Below, one piece after another: positions 44,186 to 51,851 of a stretch of DNA of 51,851 bases (position 1 is the first letter of the stretch; every line of letters starts with the position of its first letter). Under the pieces are notes generated by a model. That model was not told where the DNA came from, searched no databases, and was given only the letters and a program-made list of their open reading frames with translations. Location of the stretch: NCBI RefSeq assembly GCF_000379185.1, contig NZ_KB900709.1, positions 1-51,851 on the forward strand. The letters are read 5' to 3'. The stretch comes from Capnocytophaga cynodegmi DSM 19736 (GTDB lineage: Bacteria > Bacteroidota > Bacteroidia > Flavobacteriales > Flavobacteriaceae). Made by a program: the position numbers and the translations under genes.

Positions 44186-45235
44186 TTAAAGTATCAGCAT
44201 TGCATCGCCATACGAATAGAACTTGTATTTTTCAGCTACAGCTTCTTTGTAGGCTCTCATCACCAAATCGTGACCTCCAAAGGCAGAAACCATCATCAAA
44301 AGAGTTGATTTTGGAGTATGAAAATTGGTAATCATTGCATTAGCAACGCTAAAATCGTACGGAGGGAAAATAAATTTGTTTGTCCAACCGATATATGGAT
44401 TAACTGTATTTTCTGATGAAACAGAACTTTCCAGAGCTCTCATTACGGTTGTTCCGACAGCACAAACTCTTTTTTTGTTAAGCTTTGCCTTATTGATGAT
44501 TTTGGTTTGATCTTCAGGAATAAAAACTTCCTCACTATCCATTTTGTGTTTTGAAAGATCCTCCACCTCTACAGGACTGAATGTTCCCAATCCTACGTGT
44601 AATGTTACTTCTGCAAAATTTATTCCTTTGATTTCAAGTCTCTTCATCAAATGTTTAGAAAAATGTAAACCTGCCGTTGGAGCAGCAACAGCTCCTTCGT
44701 GTTTTGCATAAATAGTTTGATATCTTTCCTCATCTTCAGGTTCTACGGCACGTGAAATATACTTAGGTAGAGGCGTTTGCCCCAATTCTGTTAATTTATC
44801 ACGAAATTCCTCGTAGGAACCATCGTACAGAAAACGAAGCGTTCTTCCTCTTGATGTAGTATTATCAATAACTTCGGCAACTAAGCTATCATCTTTTCCA
44901 AAATAAAGTTTATTTCCTATACGAATTTTTCTGGCAGGGTCAACCAAAACATCCCACAAACGTTGTTCAGCATTGAGTTCTCGAAGTAAGAAAACCTCAA
45001 TTTTTGCTTTCGTTTTTTCTTTATTTCCATATAATCGAGCAGGAAAAACTTTGGTGTTATTAAGAACAAAAACATCTTGGTCATCAAAATAATCGATAAC
45101 ATCTTTAAATAGTTTGTGTTCAATTTCTCCAGTTTTTCTGTGCAAAACCATCAAACGAGCTTCATCACGATTCTCACTCGGGTACTCTGCTAATAATTCT
45201 TTTGGAAGTTCGAAGTTAAAATTAGATAATTTCAT
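44186..45235 (-). CDS. queA: S-adenosylmethionine:tRNA ribosyltransferase-isomerase QueA
   Basis: QueA transfers the ribosyl part of SAM to preQ1 in tRNA, giving epoxyqueuosine. The 349-residue protein begins [19 protein letters not shown] and has [50 protein letters not shown] and the C-terminal [15 protein letters not shown] and [11 protein letters not shown] choose ATG 45235. An in-frame TTG at 45301 lies in the -33 box. It is monocistronic in this view. Confidence 0.95.
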   Translation of the reverse strand: MKLSNFNFELPKELLAEYPSENRDEARLMVLHRKTGEIEHKLFKDVIDYFDDQDVFVLNNTKVFPARLYGNKEKTKAKIEVFLLRELNAEQRLWDVLVDPARKIRIGNKLYFGKDDSLVAEVIDNTTSRGRTLRFLYDGSYEEFRDKLTELGQTPLPKYISRAVEPEDEERYQTIYAKHEGAVAAPTAGLHFSKHLMKRLEIKGINFAEVTLHVGLGTFSPVEVEDLSKHKMDSEEVFIPEDQTKIINKAKLNKKRVCAVGTTVMRALESSVSSENTVNPYIGWTNKFIFPPYDFSVANAMITNFHTPKSTLLMMVSAFGGHDLVMRAYKEAVAEKYKFYSYGDAMLIL

Positions 45236-45269
45236 CTCAGTTAAGTGTATATTTTTTTGTAAAAGCGTG

Positions 45270-45301
45270 CAAATATACATCTTACAAATAGGCGTTGTCA
45301 A
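45270..45301 (-). promoter_or_regulatory. Consensus promoter of queA
   Basis: On the minus strand TTG (45299-45301), 21-bp spacer, TATATTTG (45270-45277), 34 bp before the ATG. Confidence 0.75.
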
Positions 45302-45402
45302 GTAATTTATAAAATAATTCGAATGTTATTTTATAAAACACTATAAACAAACAAGTTATATTTCAAAAAGAGAAGACTATTTATGAAGAAGAAAAATAAA
45401 AG

Positions 45403-45475
45403 TCGGGGTGACTGGACTCGAACCAGCGACCACACGCACCCCATACGTGTACGCTACCAACTGCGCCACACCCCG
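45403..45475 (-). tRNA. tRNA-Pro (anticodon GGG)
   Basis: Read on the minus strand, a complete cloverleaf: acceptor CGGGGTG with CACCCCG, D-stem GCGC/GCGT, anticodon stem CACGT/GCGTG around loop ATGGGGT (anticodon GGG, U33 and G37 present), variable region TGGTC, and T-arm GCTGG-TTCGAGT-CCAGT. The discriminator base is A and CCA is not encoded. A T-rich stretch follows. Confidence 0.95.
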
Positions 45476-45535
45476 ATTTTTTCGAATGCAAATTTACATC
45501 TTTTTCTAAAAATGAAAACAATTTTGATAAGTTTT

Positions 45536-46018
45536 TTATAGAAAACGACTATGCCAACTCTCCTCCATTGGAATTTCCCAATCTGTTTCATATTCAACTT
45601 TTGTATTTACTAAATTATTGAATACAATTGTTTTGGCAGAAACAGCTTTCTCTTTTACCATCTTTTTAAAGTCAGCTAAGTTTTTGTATGCTATAAAATC
45701 ACCCTGTCGATAGCTTACGTTCATTCTGTCGAGTAAATCTACCTGAAAATCTTTTTCTAACTGTTGAATGAATTGAGCCAAATTATCTAGCGAACACCCT
45801 GAAACTGCGTGTAAATCTTGGTTCACTCCTATTACGATAAATCTATTGTAACGTATTTCATACGAAGCAGTTAGCCCTATGCCGTGAGCAGTCCAATTTT
45901 CTAAATATGTTTTAATTTTAAGGTGTAATTTTGTTTGTTCTGTTTCAGTAAAACTGCGATTACTCTGATATATCCAAATCCGTGAATTTTCTGGTAATTC
46001 ATTGAAATCTACGTACAT
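45536..46018 (-). CDS. Conserved Bacteroidota protein often labelled 'ABC transporter ATPase'
   Basis: A 160-residue soluble protein starting MYVDFNELPENSRIWIYQSNR, with GIGLTASYEIRYNRFIVIGVN and GCSLDNLAQFIQQLEKDF in the middle. Similar proteins in Bacteroidota databases carry the name 'ABC transporter ATPase', but this sequence has no Walker A, Walker B or signature motif, so that name is not supported. Function unknown. It lies alone between tRNA-Pro and the divergent transketolase gene. Confidence 0.75.
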   Translation of the reverse strand: MYVDFNELPENSRIWIYQSNRSFTETEQTKLHLKIKTYLENWTAHGIGLTASYEIRYNRFIVIGVNQDLHAVSGCSLDNLAQFIQQLEKDFQVDLLDRMNVSYRQGDFIAYKNLADFKKMVKEKAVSAKTIVFNNLVNTKVEYETDWEIPMEESWHSRFL

Positions 46019-46176
46019 TGCTTTGTTTGTTTTAGTATGTTAAAAGTAAAACCTTTTGGGGTGCGAAGTTACAATATTTTTACGTATTAATTATATTTAT
46101 AGATAATAAAATGAAATTCACCTTGTTTAGAAAGTAGTTTTTTGATTTTGCTGTATTTCCATTTTTTTAAATCTTC

Positions 46177-46207
46177 TTGCACACGATAATAAAAAGATAT
46201 ACATTTG
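46177..46207 (+). promoter_or_regulatory. Consensus promoter of the transketolase-mscS transcript
   Basis: TTG (46177-46179), 20-bp spacer, TACATTTG (46200-46207), 22 bp before the ATG. Confidence 0.75.
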
Positions 46208-46229
46208 TGCGGATAAATTTAAAATAACT

Positions 46230-47075
46230 ATGTCGAATATTCAACAACTTACAGATTTAACTACGCAAGTACGTAGAGATATTTTAAGAATGGTTCATAA
46301 AGTAAATTCAGGACACCCAGGCGGTTCGTTAGGTTGTACTGAATTTTTAGTTTGCCTCTATAACGAATTGATGGAAATCAACACAAATTTTGCAATGGAC
46401 GGCAAAAACGAAGACCTCTTTTTCCTTTCAAACGGGCATATTTCTCCTGTATTTTACAGCGTTTTAGCTCGAAGAGGTTACTTCCCTATTAGCGAATTAA
46501 ACACATTTCGTTTGCTAGATTCTCGTCTGCAAGGACACCCAACGCCACACGAAGGATTGGAAGGTGTTCGTATTGCTTCAGGATCTTTGGGGCAAGGGCT
46601 TTCAGTTGGGATTGGAGCTGCACTGACCAAAAAGCTCAATGGTGATACGCATTTGGTGTACACTCTTCACGGTGATGGCGAATTGCAAGAAGGACAAATC
46701 TGGGAAGCCGCAATGTATGCTGGAGGAAAAGGCGTTGATAATCTGATTGCTACCATTGATTATAACAAAAAGCAAATCGACGGAAGCACCGATAACGTTT
46801 TACCTTTGGGCGATTTACGGGCTAAATTTGAAGCCTTTGGTTGGCAAGTAATTGATATTGAAAAAGGAAACGACATCACTTCTGTTTTGGAAGGAATGAA
46901 AAAAGCCAAATCATTGACAGGCAAAGGAAAACCTGTGTGTGTGCTTTTGCATACCGAAATGGGTAATGGTGTTGATTTTATGATGGGAACTCACGCTTGG
47001 CACGGAAAAGCTCCAAACGATGAGCAACTTGCCAAAGCTCTCGCACAAAATCCTGAAACATTAGGGGACTACTAA
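46230..47075 (+). CDS. Transketolase, N-terminal (ThDP-binding) subunit
   Basis: A 281-residue protein covering the first, ThDP-binding third of transketolase. It has HKVNSGHPGGSLGCTEFLV, the LQGHPTPHEGLEGV loop, and the metal/cofactor motif GDGELQEG...DYNKKQ (the GDG-x-N pattern intact). Transketolase is often split in Bacteroidota, with the ~310-residue C-terminal subunit encoded directly downstream. Here the next gene, 33 bp on, is an mscS channel gene. The partner must be elsewhere or the protein works in another complex. The reading frame ends cleanly, without signs of truncation. Confidence 0.9.
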   Translation: MSNIQQLTDLTTQVRRDILRMVHKVNSGHPGGSLGCTEFLVCLYNELMEINTNFAMDGKNEDLFFLSNGHISPVFYSVLARRGYFPISELNTFRLLDSRLQGHPTPHEGLEGVRIASGSLGQGLSVGIGAALTKKLNGDTHLVYTLHGDGELQEGQIWEAAMYAGGKGVDNLIATIDYNKKQIDGSTDNVLPLGDLRAKFEAFGWQVIDIEKGNDITSVLEGMKKAKSLTGKGKPVCVLLHTEMGNGVDFMMGTHAWHGKAPNDEQLAKALAQNPETLGDY

Positions 47076-47108
47076 AAACTCGACTACTTTATACAAGTTC
47101 CATTTAAA

Positions 47109-47987
47109 ATGAAAGAAACAACATTCGAGTTTTTAGAAAAACTGAAAGGAGTAATGAACTATGTTATTTTCGATGTTCAGGGGAGTAATTTTACTTTGCT
47201 GACATTGATATACTTGGTTATTTCTATTACTATTCTAATTTTCGCCTCTAAGAAGATTACACACTTTTTAGAGCATAAATTCTTCGCAAGTCGTATTGCA
47301 GAAAGAGGAAATCGGTCTGCTATTGTTACTATTATCAGATACTTAATTTTAGTCTTTGGATTTTTATTCATTTTTAAATCCGCCGGTTTTGAATTAGGAG
47401 CTTTTAGTTGGCTTTTAGGAGCTTTGGGAGTCGGTTTGGGATTTGGTTTACAGAATATAACCAATAACTTCATTTCAGGAATTATCATTTTATTTGAACG
47501 CCCCATAAAAGTAGGCGACAGAATTCAAGTAGGAGATATTTCAGGAGATGTTATTTCTATTTCGATGCGTTCTACAACAATCGTCACTAATGATAATATT
47601 TCAGTAATTGTTCCTAATTCTCAGTTTATTAATGGAAATGTAACCAATTGGTCGCATAACGATAGACTTGTTCGGTTTCATTATCCCGTGGGAGTTGCCT
47701 ACAAAGAAGACCCAGAAAAAGTAAGAGATATCGTCCTAGAAATTGCTAAAAATCATTCTGGTGTATTGAAAGACCCAGCCCCCGCTTTCTGGTTTGTGGA
47801 GTATGGAGATAATTCTCTGAATTTTGAATTAGTGGTATGGACATCTACATACATTCAAAAACCTGTAGTTCTAAAAAGCGAGTTGTACTACGAAATTTTT
47901 AAAGAATTCACAAAACATAACATTGAAATTCCTTTTCCACAACGCGATTTGCACATCCGTTCAGGATTAAACACTATTAAAGATTAA
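47109..47987 (+). CDS. MscS-family mechanosensitive ion channel
   Basis: A 292-residue small-conductance mechanosensitive channel. Three hydrophobic segments (about 23-46, 70-90, 95-125) are followed by the pore helix GALGVGLGFGLQNITNNFISG and the beta-domain ILFERPIKVGDRIQVGDISG with VPNSQFINGNVTNWSH. Such channels release solutes on hypo-osmotic shock. It starts 33 bp after the transketolase gene and ends 15 bp before a DUF389 gene. Confidence 0.93.
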   Translation: MKETTFEFLEKLKGVMNYVIFDVQGSNFTLLTLIYLVISITILIFASKKITHFLEHKFFASRIAERGNRSAIVTIIRYLILVFGFLFIFKSAGFELGAFSWLLGALGVGLGFGLQNITNNFISGIIILFERPIKVGDRIQVGDISGDVISISMRSTTIVTNDNISVIVPNSQFINGNVTNWSHNDRLVRFHYPVGVAYKEDPEKVRDIVLEIAKNHSGVLKDPAPAFWFVEYGDNSLNFELVVWTSTYIQKPVVLKSELYYEIFKEFTKHNIEIPFPQRDLHIRSGLNTIKD

Positions 47988-48002
47988 AAAAAACAAGTAA
48001 CT

Positions 48003-49424
48003 ATGAGTGAAATTAATAACACAAATGAAAAATCAACATTAAGTGAGAATTCCAAGAGCATTTGGGAGCAAATAAAGGAATTTCTTTCTGAATTGATGAA
48101 TATCCGTCAAGATACTGACAGAGAAGCAGCTATCGAAAGTATAAAAGCCGATATTTCTTTCAAAGGACATACTTCTTGGATTTTGATTTGTTCTATCGTA
48201 ATTGCATCATTAGGGTTGAATGCCAATTCAACAGCCGTAATCATTGGAGCGATGTTAATTTCTCCGCTAATGGGACCTATTTTAGGAATGGCTCTTTCCT
48301 TGGCTATCAATGACGTAGATTTGTTAAGACGAGCCGTAAAGAACTTTGGAGTTATGGTCGTTTTGAGTGTTACTTCAGCTTTTGTATTTTTCTGGCTATT
48401 TCCTCTTCGTGATACTTCTTCAGAACTTTTAGCACGTACCTCTCCCGATATTCGGGATGTATTAATCGCCTTTTTTGGAGGATTAGCCTTAGTGATTGCT
48501 CGAGCCAAACGAGGAACTGTAGCGAGTGTTATTTTTGGTGTAGCGATTGCTACCGCTTTGATGCCTCCACTTTGTACGGTTGGTTTCTTTTTGGCTGTTG
48601 GGAATTGGAAATTAGCTTTAGGAGCGTTGTATCTATTCCTAATTAATACTATTTTTATCGGACTGGCTACATTTTTGGTACTTCGTTTTTTGCGTTTGCC
48701 AATGGTAGTTTATGCAAACTCTTCCAAACGTAAACGAATTTCAAATATAGCTTACATTTGTGCTACATTGGTAATGATTCCTGCTGGATATACTTTTTAC
48801 CAAGTTTGGAAAGTTTCTCAATTTAAGAATAATGCAAATACTTTTATTGAAACTAGTATCGAAAAATCAGAAATTGAGGGAATACGCTTTTTGAAAGACC
48901 TCTCAAAAGTGGAATACAATGACGGAAAGCCTTACATTGAACTTGTTTTCTTTGGAGATACGCCTATTTCAGCTGAAATGAGAAATTTATGGAACAATCA
49001 AAAAGATACCTATCCATATCTTAAAAATGCAGAATTACACATTGTGAGTGATAGTAAGGAACGTGACCAAAGCCAGTACGTTCAAGAATTGTATAATACT
49101 AATAAAGAACAACTTATCTCTAGCCAAAGTAAAATAAAGCTGTTACAAGACCAAGTAGAAACTCTTGGAAAATACAACAGAGAAGCCTCCAAATTTCAGC
49201 AAATTACCAAAGAAATTGCGGTTAATTATGAGGATATTGCTTCTGTTTCATTTGCAAATGAATTAAAAAGTAATTTCAAAAAGATAGATACAATTCCTGT
49301 TTTTCGTATTCAATGGAAAAAAGATTCAAAAAAAGTTGATAAAAAAGCTGAAACAGAAAAACTAAAAAAATGGCTTTCAACTCGCTTGGATAGCAAAAAA
49401 GTTATAGTAAAACAAGAAGATTAA
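48003..49424 (+). CDS. DUF389 membrane protein
   Basis: A 473-residue protein with an N-terminal cytosolic part, about five to seven transmembrane segments (roughly 55-260), and a long C-terminal soluble part with a coiled-coil-like stretch (about 360-400). The segment STAVIIGAMLISPLMGPILGMALSLA and ATALMPPLCTVGFFLA mark DUF389. The function of the family is unknown. It is tightly linked (15 bp) to an upstream mscS gene and (18 bp) to a downstream lipoprotein gene. Confidence 0.87.
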   Translation: MSEINNTNEKSTLSENSKSIWEQIKEFLSELMNIRQDTDREAAIESIKADISFKGHTSWILICSIVIASLGLNANSTAVIIGAMLISPLMGPILGMALSLAINDVDLLRRAVKNFGVMVVLSVTSAFVFFWLFPLRDTSSELLARTSPDIRDVLIAFFGGLALVIARAKRGTVASVIFGVAIATALMPPLCTVGFFLAVGNWKLALGALYLFLINTIFIGLATFLVLRFLRLPMVVYANSSKRKRISNIAYICATLVMIPAGYTFYQVWKVSQFKNNANTFIETSIEKSEIEGIRFLKDLSKVEYNDGKPYIELVFFGDTPISAEMRNLWNNQKDTYPYLKNAELHIVSDSKERDQSQYVQELYNTNKEQLISSQSKIKLLQDQVETLGKYNREASKFQQITKEIAVNYEDIASVSFANELKSNFKKIDTIPVFRIQWKKDSKKVDKKAETEKLKKWLSTRLDSKKVIVKQED

Positions 49425-49442
49425 AATGTAAAAAAAGTAATT

Positions 49443-49874
49443 ATGATTAAAAAATTAACAACAATTATTTGTGTTGCTACTGCTACATTAGTGATGTCTT
49501 GTTCAAAAAACGAGGACAAAAACGATAACACACAACAACTTTATTGGGAAATGGAAGGACAACGTTTCACAGCACAAGGAGGAAAGGCTTTCGATAATGG
49601 AAATTCTATTTCGGTGTTTGTAACTCCACATCAGAGTGACTGTTCATCTAAGGAATATAGTTTTGAAAATTATTTGAATGTTGAAATTCCGAAAAATTCA
49701 AAAACGGAAGGTTATAATGTTGTTTTCGGACGTAAAGGTAGTATTCCAATGAATGCTCTAAACAGCAAAATTCGTTACGAGCATAATGGTGAACAGATAA
49801 CCATTTGGGTAGAAGCAAAAACAATTTTAGGGCACAAAGCCGAAGGAAAATACACCGTTCCGTATTGTAAATAG
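49443..49874 (+). CDS. Small lipoprotein, possibly surface exposed
   Basis: A 143-residue lipoprotein with lipobox VMSC (Cys20). The residues after the Cys, SKNEDKND, combine Lys with acidic residues, similar to the lipoprotein export signal described for Capnocytophaga/Flavobacterium surface lipoproteins. The mature part is beta-rich with three Cys-spaced features (Cys ~60, and a C-terminal PYCK). No family recognised. It is 18 bp downstream of the DUF389 gene. Confidence 0.7.
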   Translation: MIKKLTTIICVATATLVMSCSKNEDKNDNTQQLYWEMEGQRFTAQGGKAFDNGNSISVFVTPHQSDCSSKEYSFENYLNVEIPKNSKTEGYNVVFGRKGSIPMNALNSKIRYEHNGEQITIWVEAKTILGHKAEGKYTVPYCK

Positions 49875-49934
49875 CAAAACATTTTAGGTTATATATTTAT
49901 TTGTAAAACCTTAACTTTAAAATATCAAAACATT

Positions 49935-51188
49935 ATGAAAGTATCAAAATTAGCACAAAATTTAATCGGTTCTGAGATTGTAAAGATTGGAAACGAAGTA
50001 AACGACCTCAAAGCTAAAGGCGAAAAAATCACAAATTTAACCATTGGGGATTTGGATTCGAATATTTATCCCATTCCCAATGAGCTTAAAAAAGGGATTC
50101 AACAAGCGTATGCAGACAATCTTACGAACTATCCTCCTGCGAGTGGTATCCTTTCGCTTCGGGAAAATGTTTCAAAAGATCTCAAACAACGTTATGCATT
50201 GGAGTACTCAGCGAAAGATATTCTTATCGCGGGAGGTTCGCGTCCGTTGATTTACGCAACCTTTAAAACCATTGTAGATGAGGGCGATAAAGTGATTTAT
50301 CCCGTACCTTCGTGGAATAACAATCACTATTCGTATTTGAATTCTGCTCAGAAAGTAGAATTGGAAGTTAAGCCTGAAAACAACTTCTTACCTACGGCGG
50401 AAGAGCTACGTCCGCACCTGAAAGATGCCGTTCTGTTAGCACTTTGTTCGCCACTTAATCCGACAGGGACGATGTTTTCCGAGCATCAACTCAGAGAAAT
50501 TTGTGAACTTATTGTGGAAGAAAACCGCAAACGTGGAGCCGACGAAAAGCCTCTTTACTTAATGTATGACCAAATTTATGCGATGCTTACCTTTGGAGAA
50601 AAACACTTTAATCCGGTAAGTTTAGTCCCTGAGATGAAGCCTTATACGATATTTATTGACGGTTCTTCCAAATGTTTTGCGGCTACGGGCGTTCGCGTGG
50701 GCTGGGCTTTTGGTCCTTCGGAAATCATCGGAAAGATGGCGGCTCTACTTACGCACGTTGGGGCGTGGGCTCCAAAACCTGAACAACAGGCGATGGCTCA
50801 GTTCCTTACTAACACAAAAGCGGTTGACGCGTTCGTAAATGATTTCAAAGGGAAGATTAAGCATAGCTTAGAAACCCTGCACGAAGGCATTCAGGCATTG
50901 AAACAAAAGGGATATGCGGTGGAGAGTATTCGTCCGATGGGAGCTTTGTATTTGACCATTCAGTTGGATTATGTTGGGAAAACTACACCGAAAGGCGACA
51001 AACTTAACGATACTACTGACTTGGTTTTCTACCTTATTAAGGAAGCAGGAATGGCATTAGTTCCGTTTTCTGCCTTCGGAAATAGCCGAACAATGCCTTG
51101 GTTTAGAGCTTCTGCAGGTGGATGTTCTTTGCAAGATATTAAGGACGTTCTCCCAAGATTAGAGAAGGCTTTGAGCGAACTAAAATAA
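49935..51188 (+). CDS. PLP-dependent class I/II aminotransferase
   Basis: A 417-residue fold-type I aminotransferase. It shows LTIGDLDSNIYPIPNELKKG, NYPPASGILSLRENVSKDL, SPLNPTGTMFSEHQL, YDQIYAML, and the PLP Lys in DGSSKCFAATGVRVGWAFGP. Substrate cannot be told from sequence alone; aspartate or aromatic amino acids are usual for this shape. The gene is more GC-rich in third positions than the genes before it. It stands 60 bp after the lipoprotein gene. Confidence 0.9.
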   Translation: MKVSKLAQNLIGSEIVKIGNEVNDLKAKGEKITNLTIGDLDSNIYPIPNELKKGIQQAYADNLTNYPPASGILSLRENVSKDLKQRYALEYSAKDILIAGGSRPLIYATFKTIVDEGDKVIYPVPSWNNNHYSYLNSAQKVELEVKPENNFLPTAEELRPHLKDAVLLALCSPLNPTGTMFSEHQLREICELIVEENRKRGADEKPLYLMYDQIYAMLTFGEKHFNPVSLVPEMKPYTIFIDGSSKCFAATGVRVGWAFGPSEIIGKMAALLTHVGAWAPKPEQQAMAQFLTNTKAVDAFVNDFKGKIKHSLETLHEGIQALKQKGYAVESIRPMGALYLTIQLDYVGKTTPKGDKLNDTTDLVFYLIKEAGMALVPFSAFGNSRTMPWFRASAGGCSLQDIKDVLPRLEKALSELK

Positions 51189-51324
51189 AAGGATAAGCAA
51201 CAAATAGAGTAAAGTCTAAAAAGAAAAATACAAGCAATCAGGCTTTGCTCGGTTTGTTTGCTTTATTATAAAAATAGAAATATTACACCTTATATATATT
51301 GTATCACTAAAAAATTTATTTATT

Positions 51325-51714
51325 ATGGCAGTAAAATACAACATCGTAGAGCGAAAAAACCTATTAGATAAAGAAGCTCAACCTAAATTTTATGCAAGTG
51401 CGAAGGCAGATGGTGAAATATCTTTCCGTGCTCTTGCCAAAGAAATCGCCACAGGTTCATCAACCGTATCGGACACAGATGTTTTGGCGGTTCTCAATGA
51501 TTTAACTAAAGTATTAGTAAAACATCTTTCAGAAGGACGTATTGTTCGTTTGGGTGATTTCGGAAGTTTTAGAATTACTATTTCGAGCGAGGGAGCAGAA
51601 ACCGCGGAGAAATTCAATCCTGCTTTAATTAAAAGCAATAAAATTCAGTTTACCCCTGGAATAGATTTAAAGGAAATGCAACGCGTTATCAAGTACGAAA
51701 AATATAAAAAATAG
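51325..51714 (+). CDS. HU-family DNA-binding protein (HU-HIG type)
   Basis: A 129-residue HU/IHF-like protein of the Bacteroidota HU-HIG group. The N-terminal extension (MAVKYNIVERKNLLDKEAQPKFY) precedes the HU core: DTDVLAVLNDLTKVLVKHLSEGRIVRLGDFGSFRI, then KFNPALIKSNKIQFTPG. Such proteins bend DNA and organise the nucleoid. The region upstream has weakly paired AAGCAA/TTGCTT sequence and the region downstream is AT-only. Confidence 0.9.
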   Translation: MAVKYNIVERKNLLDKEAQPKFYASAKADGEISFRALAKEIATGSSTVSDTDVLAVLNDLTKVLVKHLSEGRIVRLGDFGSFRITISSEGAETAEKFNPALIKSNKIQFTPGIDLKEMQRVIKYEKYKK

Positions 51715-51851
51715 TTTTCTTTTCGGAAAGAAATATAAAATTGTTGTTATACAGATAGATATATTCTTAAAATTATATGTATATATCTTATCAAAAAAGT
51801 ATATATAAGTTTCTAAAAATATATATACAAGTTGACTAAGTTTTATATATA

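Noticed and set aside
48107-48508. 133-codon open frame on the minus strand opposite the DUF389 gene
   Set aside because: Shadow frame; Lys/Pro/Ala-rich composition follows from the reverse complement of membrane-helix codons.
51740-51851. AT-only stretch with ATATATA repeats at the right end, considered as origin or binding array
   Set aside because: Low-complexity sequence without a clear unit or DnaA boxes, and cut by the window edge.

Overview
This is a low-GC, densely coded chromosomal segment from a member of the Bacteroidota, most likely Flavobacteriaceae and plausibly a Capnocytophaga-like species. The evidence is TAnnTTTG -7 boxes (several with a TTG -33 box 19-21 bp upstream), a bacillithiol synthesis gene (bshA), a fused E1 alpha/beta ketoacid dehydrogenase, split transketolase, a TonB-dependent receptor with a carboxypeptidase-regulatory-like domain, and Bacteroidota-typical families (DUF4301, DUF5683, DUF4199, DUF4136, OstA-like, HU-HIG). 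The species is inferred from gene content only. I see no prophage, insertion sequence, rRNA operon or CRISPR array.

Layout. 0.1-7.9 kb is transcribed leftward: a fused E1 dehydrogenase, mltG, and a tightly overlapping operon bshA - thiamine-binding-like protein - pnuC-type transporter - NadR-like kinase - DUF4301. rlmD (8.2-9.6 kb, rightward) is followed by a repeat-rich 390-bp convergent gap. 10-14.4 kb is a leftward block ybaB-parA-parB-DUF5683-ostA-like behind one well-formed promoter. murB follows, then a secreted protein and an MFS carrier (leftward).

17.9-21.9 kb holds a histidine-ammonia-lyase-fold protein that has lost its catalytic motifs, and two convergent L,D-transpeptidases separated by a bidirectional terminator. 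22-32.6 kb is rightward: a small beta-barrel protein, metK preceded by a SAM-II-type riboswitch, a DUF4136 lipoprotein, an MMPL/RND transporter, DUF4199, ffh, DUF2750, folD, a pRiA4b-ORF3-like protein and a nucleoid-associated protein, ended by a strong hairpin.

32.7-37.3 kb looks like an accessory module: a membrane-embedded AraC-type regulator, a TonB-dependent receptor and a CPBP intramembrane protease, with a repeated GTTwGGAC motif in front of the receptor. A glutamate-dehydrogenase-family gene follows. 38.8-46 kb is leftward: rsmD, MATE transporter, glycosyltransferase, rpsA, queA, tRNA-Pro(GGG) and a conserved protein often mislabelled as an ABC ATPase. 46.2-51.7 kb is rightward: the N-terminal half of transketolase without its C-terminal partner, then mscS - DUF389 - lipoprotein, an aminotransferase and an HU-like protein.

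Most of the window is housekeeping. The points most worth following up are the catalytically stripped ammonia-lyase homologue, the SAM-II element with a short upstream ORF, the regulator/receptor/protease module with its candidate operator, and the vitamin-salvage cassette fused into the bacillithiol operon.
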